Assembly (NCBI GenBank): GCA_034431435.1
Contig: DAOUDG010000037.1
Span: forward strand, 17,826-81,825
Origin: JAHCIE01 sp034431435
GTDB lineage: Bacteria > Chloroflexota > Anaerolineae > Epilineales > JAHCIE01
DNA: 64,000 bases
Direction: 5' to 3'
The stretch's first letter is position 1. Every line of letters begins with the position of its first letter. This document shows, piece after piece, positions 7,558 through 14,517 of the stretch. The position numbers and the translations under genes are program-made. Under the pieces are notes generated by a model that searched no databases, was not told where the DNA came from, and worked only from the letters and a program-made list of their open reading frames with translations.

Positions 7558-9294
7558 CTACAACGAAGCCGATCTATTGGTCGCCTGTCCTTCGTCTGTG
7601 GTTGGCGTCGAGTCGTCGGCCTTGCGTCCCTGGTTGCCGCTGCCAAGCAGCGAGAAGATGGACAGGCCGGAGACGAGGGTCAGAATCAGGGCAGGGACGG
7701 CGGCGCGGTGGAAGAAGCCCTCCGACGTGGCCGACCAGATGGCGAGGGCCAGGGTCTTGAAGCCGATGGGCGCCAGGATGAGGGTAATGGGCAACTCCTT
7801 CATCACGGTCAGGAACACTAGCGCCGCCCCCGCGACCAGGCCGGGCCGTACCAGAGGCAGGGTCACGCGGAAGAGGACGGTCAGCGGGGCGCGCCCCAGA
7901 CCTCGCGCCGCCTCCTCCAGACGTGGGCTGACGAATAGCAGCGAATTGCGCGTACTGCCCACGGCCTGGGGTAGGAAGCGCACCATGTAGCCGAACAGGA
8001 GCAGCGGCAGCGTCTGGTACAGCAGGGGCACGTAGCGGGCGCCGAAGAAGACCAGCGCCAACGCGATAACGATGCCGGGCAGGGCGTAGCCCGTGAAGGT
8101 CACCCGCTCGAGCAGCGTCGTGCGCCGACTGGGGTAGCGTACGGCCAGGATGGCGACGGGCAGCGCGGCGGCGACAATGACCATCGCGGCCAGGGTCGAG
8201 ACGCCCACCGAGCGCACGGCATCGGCCGCGACGAAGCCTAGCGCCTCACCCGCTCCCACCCCCTCCACCGCCCAGTAGATGACGACCAGCAGGGGCATGA
8301 CCAGGGCCAGTCCTACCACCCCCCCGACGAACAGCAGGGCCGGCGCAGTCCACGGCCCCAGGCGTACCCGGCGGCCGGCGCGCCCCACCCCGACGGACGT
8401 TCGGTCGTGGCGGGCCGCCCCGCGCGCTCGCACCTCCAGAATCAGCGCGGCGCCGGTCAGGGCAACCAGCATCAGGGCCAGGACGGCGGCCAGGGCACGG
8501 TCGAAGGAGGCCGAGTATTGCAGGTAGATGACGCGGGTGAAGGCATTGTACTGTAGGAGGGACACCGCGCCGAAGTCGCTCAGCGTGTACAGGGCGACCA
8601 GGAGCGCGCCTGCTGCCAGGGCTGGCCTCAGGTGGGGCCAGGTGACGCGGCGGAAGGTTGACCAGCCGCCGTGGCCCAGGCTGCGCGCCGCCTCATCCAG
8701 TGACGGGTCCATGCTCTGCAGGGCGGCCCGCACGCTGAGCAGAATGTAGGGGTAGCTGACCATGATAAGGGTCAACGCTGCCCCCGGCAGCCCGTAGATG
8801 TCAGGCAGGCGCTCGACGCCCAGCGGGGCCAGGGCCTGTTGTACCAGGCCGCGTGGGCCGAGGGCGGCGATGACGGCGAAGGCCGCTACGTAGGACGGCA
8901 TGACCAGGGGCAGCACGGCCAGCGCCGTCCACGCCCGGCGGCCGGGCAGATCGGTGCGCACTAGCAGCCAGGCCAGTGGCACGGCGATTAGCGCGCAGAC
9001 GGTTGTCACCACGGCCACCAGGCCGACCGTGTTGAGCAATACCTGGAGGGTGCGAGGCCGGAGGGCGAACTCAACCGCCGCCGGGCCGACCTCTGCAACG
9101 CGGATCAGCAGGTAGGCGATGGGCAGCAACATCCCCGCGGCGACCAGGGCCGCGAGGATGGCGAGGCTGCGAGGGGGGCGGCGCGGCGCAGCCGGCCGCG
9201 CCAGGTCGGGAATCCGCACGGCGGCCTCAGCCCCCGTTGCGGCGACCTCGCGCTGGGTCGCCGCCGCATCCGCGGTACGCACGTCCGGAATCAC
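7558..9294 (-). CDS. Fe(III) ABC transporter permease (FbpB/SfuB type)
   Basis: The protein has 578 residues, a fused two-domain inner-membrane permease with about 12 TM segments. Each half has a cytoplasmic EAA loop that contacts the ATPase: EAARSLGHGGWSTFRRVTWP in the first half and EEAARGLGRAPLTVLFRVTLP in the second. This duplicated arrangement is typical of ferric-iron (FbpB) and thiamine (ThiP) permeases. The adjacent binding protein with a Tyr-Tyr motif favours iron. The gap to the binding-protein gene upstream is 7 nt, so they form one operon. No ATP-binding subunit follows; the next gene downstream is the nitroreductase. Confidence 0.9.
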   Translation of the reverse strand: MIPDVRTADAAATQREVAATGAEAAVRIPDLARPAAPRRPPRSLAILAALVAAGMLLPIAYLLIRVAEVGPAAVEFALRPRTLQVLLNTVGLVAVVTTVCALIAVPLAWLLVRTDLPGRRAWTALAVLPLVMPSYVAAFAVIAALGPRGLVQQALAPLGVERLPDIYGLPGAALTLIMVSYPYILLSVRAALQSMDPSLDEAARSLGHGGWSTFRRVTWPHLRPALAAGALLVALYTLSDFGAVSLLQYNAFTRVIYLQYSASFDRALAAVLALMLVALTGAALILEVRARGAARHDRTSVGVGRAGRRVRLGPWTAPALLFVGGVVGLALVMPLLVVIYWAVEGVGAGEALGFVAADAVRSVGVSTLAAMVIVAAALPVAILAVRYPSRRTTLLERVTFTGYALPGIVIALALVFFGARYVPLLYQTLPLLLFGYMVRFLPQAVGSTRNSLLFVSPRLEEAARGLGRAPLTVLFRVTLPLVRPGLVAGAALVFLTVMKELPITLILAPIGFKTLALAIWSATSEGFFHRAAVPALILTLVSGLSIFSLLGSGNQGRKADDSTPTTDEGQATNRSASL

Positions 9295-9301
9295 TGCCGT
9301 C

Positions 9302-10402
9302 TCAGGACAGCACGCCCGCGTCGCGCAACAGCTTGAGCGTGCCTTCCAGGTCAGCCAGGCTGCTCAGGTCCAGCTTGGGCGTCTGAATCTGGTCCAGGGG
9401 CTTGAGAGTCGGCCCCGGCTTCACACCGGCGGCCAGAGGATACTCATACGTCTGGTTGGCGAAGTATGTCTGCGCCTCTTCGGACAGGAGGAAGGCAATG
9501 AGAGCCTCAGCGGCCGGTCGGTTCTTGGCGGTGGGTAGGATGCCCAGGCCCGCCACGTTGATCATGGCTCCGATGTCGCCGCCACGAGGGGAGTAGTTGG
9601 CGACGGGGTAGCTGTCGCCCTGTTTGGCCTTCTGCTGGTGTAGATAGTAGTGGTTGACCAGGCCGACCTGGATTTCACCCTTGGCGATGGCGTCCAGGAT
9701 GGCGGGGTTGTTGGCGTAGGCGCGGACGCCGTTGGCCTGCATGTCCTTCAGCCACTTGGTAGCGGCGGCGTCGCCCTGGGTCGTACGCAGGGCCGTCACG
9801 AAGGACTGGAACGAGGCGTTGGTAGGCGCCCAGCCCACCTTGCCTTTCCACTTGGGGTCTGTCAGGCCGAGGACCGAGTCGGGCAGGTCGCTCTCCTTAA
9901 GCTCCTTAGTGTTGTAGACGATGACACGCGCCCGCCCCGATGCGCCTACCCAGTCGCCCTTGGGCGAGCGGAAGCGCGGGTCCACCTTGCTCAGCAGCGC
10001 CTCGGGTAGGGGGGTCAACCGCTGGCGGCTGGACAGCGCGCCCAGCGCGCCCGCGTCCTGGGCGAAGAAGACGTCGGCTGGCGAGTTGTTGCCTTCTTCG
10101 AGGATGGTGGCTGCCAACTGGGCGGTGTCGCCGTAGCGCACCTGAACATCGACACCAGTGGCCTGCTTGAACTTGTCGATGATGGGCGCGACCAGTTGCT
10201 CGTTGCGGCCGCTGTATACCGTTAGCTTGCCACCGACGGCAGCGGCCGCAGGGGCGGTGGTGGGCGCAGCGGTCTTGGGGGCTGCGGTGGCGGGTGCAGC
10301 GGCCGCAGGGGCGGCCGATTGGGCCGGGGCCTGGGCGGTCGGCGCGGCGCAGCCGGCGATGCTCAGGACAGCCAACACGGCCAGGAGGAAATGCTTCAGC
10401 AT
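9302..10402 (-). CDS. Fe(III) ABC transporter substrate-binding lipoprotein (FbpA/FutA type)
   Basis: The protein has 366 residues. The ATG at 10402 follows GGAGTC. It begins MLKHFLLAVLAVLSIAGC, a signal peptide with lipobox SIAG-C, then an Ala/Pro/Thr-rich tether to about residue 55. The mature part reads LTVYSGRNEQLVAPIIDKF, the family opening, and has GLVNHYYLHQ, the adjacent tyrosines that coordinate ferric iron in FbpA proteins. It captures Fe(III) outside the membrane for the permease next door. It is transcribed from a promoter overlapping that of the divergent DtxR-type gene, which suggests metal-dependent control. Confidence 0.9.
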   Translation of the reverse strand: MLKHFLLAVLAVLSIAGCAAPTAQAPAQSAAPAAAAPATAAPKTAAPTTAPAAAAVGGKLTVYSGRNEQLVAPIIDKFKQATGVDVQVRYGDTAQLAATILEEGNNSPADVFFAQDAGALGALSSRQRLTPLPEALLSKVDPRFRSPKGDWVGASGRARVIVYNTKELKESDLPDSVLGLTDPKWKGKVGWAPTNASFQSFVTALRTTQGDAAATKWLKDMQANGVRAYANNPAILDAIAKGEIQVGLVNHYYLHQQKAKQGDSYPVANYSPRGGDIGAMINVAGLGILPTAKNRPAAEALIAFLLSEEAQTYFANQTYEYPLAAGVKPGPTLKPLDQIQTPKLDLSSLADLEGTLKLLRDAGVLS

Positions 10403-10453
10403 GTGGGAGACTCCATCTGTAGGGCAGAGGTAGAGCGGCGAATCGCCACCCGA

Positions 10454-10482
10454 TTGCGAATGGTACAGAGGTGTATTATAAT
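10454..10482 (+). promoter_or_regulatory. Promoter of the DtxR-family regulator
   Basis: TTGCGA (10454-10459), a 17-nt spacer and TATAAT (10477-10482). It shares its -10 palindrome with the opposing iron-transport promoter. Confidence 0.7.
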
Positions 10483-10502
10483 TTCCGAGCCTGGCGTGTC
10501 AA
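10475..10502 (-). promoter_or_regulatory. Promoter of the iron-transport operon
   Basis: On the minus strand TTGACA (10502-10497), a 16-nt spacer and TATAAT (10480-10475), both hexamers exact. The self-complementary ATTATAAT at 10475-10482 serves as the -10 box on both strands. Confidence 0.8.
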
Positions 10503-10568
10503 TGACCTGGCGCGCTCTACGAGTGTGGATTTATCAGTTCACCTGCGTCAAGGGCTGATTTCAGTGCG

Positions 10569-11273
10569 GTGAAAATGGAAGCCAAGAAGAACGTCGTCGC
10601 CACGGCAACGATGCAAGACTACCTGAAGGCCCTGTACAAGCTGGAGAAGGCTCAGTCGCCGGTCCCGACGTCTGCTCTGGCCGAGACGTTGGAGGTGTCC
10701 CCCTCGGCGGTGACGGCCATGTCGTGCAAGCTCCACGTGGCGAGCCTGGTGCGCTACGCCGCCTATCACGGCATGGCGCTGACCCCCGCTGGCCGCCGCG
10801 AGGCATTGCGCGTGTTGCGGGCGCATCGCTTGATCGAGGTGATGATGGTGCGCTGGATGGGCTACGGTTGGGAGGACATCGACGAGGAGGCCGACCGACT
10901 GGAGCACGTCCTGTCCGATGAGTTCGTGGACCGCCTGGACGCGCAGCTCGACTACCCGCGCGCCTGCCCTCATGGCGACCCGATACCGGGCCGCGACGGC
11001 GCGGTGGTCGAGCCGGCCGAACACGCCTTGACGCTTGTGCAGCCGGGTGAGACTGCGACCGTCTACCGCGTTGCCAGCCACCACCGAGAGCTATTGGCCC
11101 ACGTTCGCGACATAGGGATGCTACCGGGTGTGCAGGTAGAGGTGGTGACGGTCGCGCCCTTCGGCGGCCCGCTGACGGTCCTGGTAGACGGCGTGCCCCA
11201 ATCCGTCAGCCCGACGGTCGCGCAGAGTGTGTTTGTGTACACCGAGGAGCCGGTCGTGATGGGTGAGACATGA
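10569..11273 (+). CDS. DtxR/MntR-family metal-dependent transcriptional regulator
   Basis: The protein has 234 residues from GTG 10569; an ATG two codons later is equally possible. The N-terminal winged helix has TMQDYLKALYKLE and the recognition segment VSPSAVTAMSCKLHVASLV. The dimerisation and metal-site helices include LRAHRLIEVMMV, ADRLEHVLSDEFVDRLD and CPHGDPIP. A C-terminal SH3-like/FeoA-type domain (~155-225) is present, as in DtxR/IdeR rather than short MntR. With Fe(II) or Mn(II) bound, these dimers repress uptake genes. Its position divergent from the Fe(III) transporter with overlapping promoters makes that operon the likely target. Confidence 0.88.
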   Translation: MKMEAKKNVVATATMQDYLKALYKLEKAQSPVPTSALAETLEVSPSAVTAMSCKLHVASLVRYAAYHGMALTPAGRREALRVLRAHRLIEVMMVRWMGYGWEDIDEEADRLEHVLSDEFVDRLDAQLDYPRACPHGDPIPGRDGAVVEPAEHALTLVQPGETATVYRVASHHRELLAHVRDIGMLPGVQVEVVTVAPFGGPLTVLVDGVPQSVSPTVAQSVFVYTEEPVVMGET

Positions 11274-11280
11274 GCCGTGA

Positions 11281-11308
11281 AACCTGAAACCTGAAACCTG
11301 AAACCTGA
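11281..11308. repeat. Four tandem copies of AACCTGA
   Basis: Perfect 7-bp units run from 11281 to 11308 between convergent genes. They are flanked by CGTGAAAC (11276-11283) and its complement GTTTCACG (11329-11336), so the spacer can fold into a stem with the repeat in the loop. Confidence 0.7.
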
Positions 11309-11338
11309 ACCACATCCAACGTGCTCACGTTTCACGCA

Positions 11339-12493
11339 TCATGTTTCACTCGTCACGTATGAATCCCGCGTGTTGGCGACGAGGGCAGCCCCAAGGGGCG
11401 GAATGAGGCGCAGGGCGCGCAGGCCGAGGCCCAACGTTATTGGGCGGAGCATGAGGGGTTGCGCCAGGCGACCCAGGCGCAGGCGACGGTCAAAGCGGGC
11501 GTGCCATTGGCGGGAGTAGGTGGCCTTGAGGCTCGCGGCGGTGCGGCGGCCGGCCAGGGTGTCGAGGACCAGGGGCGCGGCCATCTCGGCGGCCGCCAGG
11601 CCCATCGCCATGCCGTTGCCCGCCAGGGGGCTGATGAGGCCCGCCGCATCACCCAGCATCAGCACGTCGTTCTCGACGACTGCCTTGCGAACAAAGGGGA
11701 TCTGGCTGATAGCCAGGAAGCGATCATGGATGCGCTCGGCATGGGCCAGCCACGCGGCCAGGGCCGTGTTGGTGGGTAGGACCTCGGCGGCGAGACGCTC
11801 CGGATCACCCCCACAGGCGTGCAAGACGCGGGTCTCGGCCAGCAGGCACAGGTTGATTCGGCCGCCCTCGATCTCGGCCAGGCCACAGTAGCCACCATCG
11901 AAGCCGTGCAACTCGACGCGGCGGCCAATGGGCGGGCCGTGGTAGTGGGCCTTGAGGGCGAAGGTCGGATGGTCCAGACTCAGGAAGCCCCGCCCCAGGG
12001 TGCGGTCCAGGTTGGCGCGCCTGCCCCACGCTCCCAGCACCACCCGCGCCTCGGCGGCGTGCGCCCTATTCCCCGTCTGCCACGTTACCCCGAAGCCCTC
12101 GACGAGGCTGCCCACCATGCCCGTTACCCGCGCTGCCTGCCGCACGTCCGCGCCCACCTGCCCTGCGTGATCGAACAGAAGCTTGTCCAGGGCGTAGCGG
12201 CTCAGGCCGATGCCCGGCGCGGGGAAGGGTGCGTCCCAGCGTGCGCCGTCGCGGGCGATAATACGGGCGGCGGTGAGACGCGGCGGAGCCAGAGCATCGA
12301 TGGCGGACCACACGCCGAGGCGCTGGAAGATGCCCACCGTCTCCGGCGACAGGAACTCGCCGCATAGCTTGTCGTGGGGCAGGGTGGCGGCTTCCAGGAG
12401 CAGTACGGTGGCGCCGGCGCGCGCCAGCAGGCTGGCCGCCGCGCTGCCGGCCAGCCCGCCGCCGACCACGATAATGTCGTACCGCTGCGTCAC
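11339..12493 (-). CDS. FAD-dependent oxidoreductase, geranylgeranyl-reductase-like family
   Basis: The protein has 384 residues from a GTG at 12493 that overlaps the stop of the metallophosphoesterase (GTGA). The N-terminal dinucleotide-binding motif is VVGGGLAGSAAA (residues 9-20), followed by the acidic LLLEA strand end and DKLCGEFLSPE, a Cys-containing motif common to geranylgeranyl reductases and related flavoenzymes. The second FAD motif is VLMLGDAAGLISPLAGNGMAMGL. The group reduces isoprenoid side chains or hydroxylates aromatic or quinone-like substrates; the substrate here is unknown. It is the last gene of a minus-strand run with mrfA, mrfB and the phosphoesterase. Confidence 0.85.
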   Translation of the reverse strand: MTQRYDIIVVGGGLAGSAAASLLARAGATVLLLEAATLPHDKLCGEFLSPETVGIFQRLGVWSAIDALAPPRLTAARIIARDGARWDAPFPAPGIGLSRYALDKLLFDHAGQVGADVRQAARVTGMVGSLVEGFGVTWQTGNRAHAAEARVVLGAWGRRANLDRTLGRGFLSLDHPTFALKAHYHGPPIGRRVELHGFDGGYCGLAEIEGGRINLCLLAETRVLHACGGDPERLAAEVLPTNTALAAWLAHAERIHDRFLAISQIPFVRKAVVENDVLMLGDAAGLISPLAGNGMAMGLAAAEMAAPLVLDTLAGRRTAASLKATYSRQWHARFDRRLRLGRLAQPLMLRPITLGLGLRALRLIPPLGAALVANTRDSYVTSET

Positions 12494-13125
12494 TTGCTCT
12501 CCGTGTCGATGATGTGCAGGCCGTAGGCATTGATGAGGGTCGTGGTATGGTAGGTGCGCACGGCAGGCATGGCGACGCCGTACAGGTGGACGTGGCCGTG
12601 GATGTGGTAGCGCGGCCGGTAGTGGTCGATGAGCCAGCGGTAGGCGCGGAACCCCTGATGGGCAAAATCGGGGCCGTCACCGAGACCGGCCGCCGGGGAG
12701 TGACTGAGCAGGCAGTCCAGGGGGCGGCCGCGCCGCCGCTCGGCGAGCCACAGGCGCGGGGCGACGAGCAGGGCGCGCATCCACATTTGGGTTTGGGAGT
12801 AGTGATAGGGTTTCCCCGGATTGTAGTTGATGGAGCCGCTGAAGCCCGCCACCAGAAAACCCTCGACCTCAGCCAATCGACTATCCATGTAGGTCCAGCC
12901 CTTGGGGCCGATGAGGGGCGAGCCATACTCATCGTAGGACAGAGGTAGGTCATGGTTGCCCGCTACGAACAGGCTTGGGGCGCTGTAGACATCCACCAGG
13001 TATGAGAGGTAGCTGTAGGGCAGGTCACCCGCGGCCAGAATGAGGTCGAAGGGGCCGAAGTTCTCGCGGGCGCGGGAACCTTCCAGGCGCTTGGCGATGC
13101 GATCGGCGACGGCAAGGATACGCAT
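12490..13125 (-). CDS. Metallophosphoesterase with atypical first metal motif
   Basis: The protein has 211 residues. The ATG at 13125 shares one base with the mrfB stop (TAATG), so translation is coupled. Calcineurin-type motifs are GDLPYSYL, VAGNHD, LLSHSPAAG and HIHGHVHLYG. The first motif, normally D-x-H, reads ADRI (D8 with Ile in place of His), so one metal ligand is missing or replaced. Phosphoesterases with a degenerate first motif are known in bacteria, so this is probably a subfamily trait. It may hydrolyse a phosphodiester or a nucleotide. Its tight coupling to mrfB suggests a repair or nucleic-acid role, which is inference. Confidence 0.8.
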   Translation of the reverse strand: MRILAVADRIAKRLEGSRARENFGPFDLILAAGDLPYSYLSYLVDVYSAPSLFVAGNHDLPLSYDEYGSPLIGPKGWTYMDSRLAEVEGFLVAGFSGSINYNPGKPYHYSQTQMWMRALLVAPRLWLAERRRGRPLDCLLSHSPAAGLGDGPDFAHQGFRAYRWLIDHYRPRYHIHGHVHLYGVAMPAVRTYHTTTLINAYGLHIIDTESK

Positions 13126-14402
13126 TACCCCGATCCGTTGCCGCGCGCGGCCTTGCGCTCCAGGCGGGCCAGACGGTGCTGTAGCTCGGCCAGGACCGCC
13201 GCGCTGTTCAGGCTGTCGTGGCGGACCTGCGACGCGCGTACCATGTCGATGGCGCGCCGCACAGTGACGATGGCAGCGGCGTAGTCGTGGGCGCGATGCT
13301 CGTAGTATTTGGCTAGCTCGACATAAGGATAGAGGCGGCGGGCGGTTCCGGTGTCGATGGCGGCAGCCCACGCGGCCACGGCGCGGTCCCAGGCTCCCTC
13401 GCGCTTGCAGAGCTGCCCCCAGCGTTCCTTGGCCTGCTCGTGCAACTCCGGCGGCAGCTGGCAGCGCATGGCGTGCTCGTAAGCCTCCACCGCCTGGTCC
13501 ACCGCGCCAGCCGCCTCGTAGACGATGCCGAGGCTGAGCCAGTCTGCGCCGTGGCTGACGCCGTTACCCCAGGGGTCGTCGAAGGCGTCGCACATGCGAG
13601 TCAGCAGGGCCGCCATGGATACGATATCCAGGGCGTTGTGGTAGAAGACGCGCTCCAGCCGGCCCAGCGTACCGTGGCGCACGTAGTCGAAGTAGATGTA
13701 GGGGATGATCATGCCCGGCACGTCGTCGGTGCGCTCGACGCCCAGGATGCCTCGCTCCAGCGAGCCGAGGGCGCAACTGCCGAGGCGGGCGCGCCACAGG
13801 CGGCGGGCGGGCAGCAGCAGGTCCAGGTGGGGCGCGCCGCTCAGCGGGACACGCCGCCGCGCCAGGCGATAACGTGTCGTCAGCAGCGGCATGTCGAAGG
13901 CGCGACCGTTGAAGCTGACGATGCCGCTGAACTGATTCAGCCACTCGTCCAGGGCGTGGAGTTGGGCTGGCTCATCGCCGGGGTCGCGCAAGAAGAACTG
14001 GCGGACGCGGAAGGCGTCGCCCTCGAAGGAACCGACGCCGACCAGGAAGGCCAGCGTTCCTGTTCCGCCGCCCAGCCCCGTCGTCTCGATGTCGACGAAG
14101 GCGGCGCGGCGCAAGTCGAGACGGTCGAGACTGGCGTCGCGGGTCAGGCGCGCGACGTGGTGGCCTGTCGATGGTGGCTCGCCGACGGGCAGCCCCGCGT
14201 GCTCCGGGTAGCGGGTGTCGGCGACGAAGCACGCGCCGTGGGGCGTGGTCACGTCCACGCCGTCCACCACCTCGGCGATGTCGGCGCGGCGGCGCGGCTC
14301 GCGGGGCGGCGGGGGCGGTGGCTGGATACCCTCCACGCCGCGCTGCACGCCAAGCCGCCGCAGCCGCTCCAGGCGGTCGCGCATCGACGGTGGTTCGCTC
14401 AT
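13125..14402 (-). CDS. mrfB: MrfB (YprB)-like RNase H-fold exonuclease
   Basis: The protein has 425 residues. The central domain is an RNase H-like DnaQ-type 3'-5' exonuclease: motif I FVDIETTGLGGGTGTLAF, motif II SFNGRAFDMPLL, then HLDLLLPARRLW and the final YHNALDIVSMAAL with the last catalytic Asp. The C-terminal ~150 residues are helical with TPR-like repeats. In B. subtilis, MrfB (YprB) acts with helicase MrfA (YprA) in repair of mitomycin C adducts and crosslinks, independently of UvrABC (established). Here a MrfA-like helicase lies directly upstream (115-nt gap, same strand), supporting the assignment. Confidence 0.82.
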   Translation of the reverse strand: MSEPPSMRDRLERLRRLGVQRGVEGIQPPPPPPREPRRRADIAEVVDGVDVTTPHGACFVADTRYPEHAGLPVGEPPSTGHHVARLTRDASLDRLDLRRAAFVDIETTGLGGGTGTLAFLVGVGSFEGDAFRVRQFFLRDPGDEPAQLHALDEWLNQFSGIVSFNGRAFDMPLLTTRYRLARRRVPLSGAPHLDLLLPARRLWRARLGSCALGSLERGILGVERTDDVPGMIIPYIYFDYVRHGTLGRLERVFYHNALDIVSMAALLTRMCDAFDDPWGNGVSHGADWLSLGIVYEAAGAVDQAVEAYEHAMRCQLPPELHEQAKERWGQLCKREGAWDRAVAAWAAAIDTGTARRLYPYVELAKYYEHRAHDYAAAIVTVRRAIDMVRASQVRHDSLNSAAVLAELQHRLARLERKAARGNGSG

Positions 14403-14517
14403 TGTCGCGCCCCGGCGTTCATCGCCGTGTCAACCTCCCCACAAGCCTGTCCATCGCTACCATCGCTGGCGGCGAGAACCTCTGATCCCCTCGCCGCCTG
14501 GGAGAGGGGAGCCAGAA

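Noticed and set aside
11281..11308. Replication-origin iterons
   Set aside because: The 7-bp units lie between convergent genes with no DnaA boxes, AT-rich region or replication gene.
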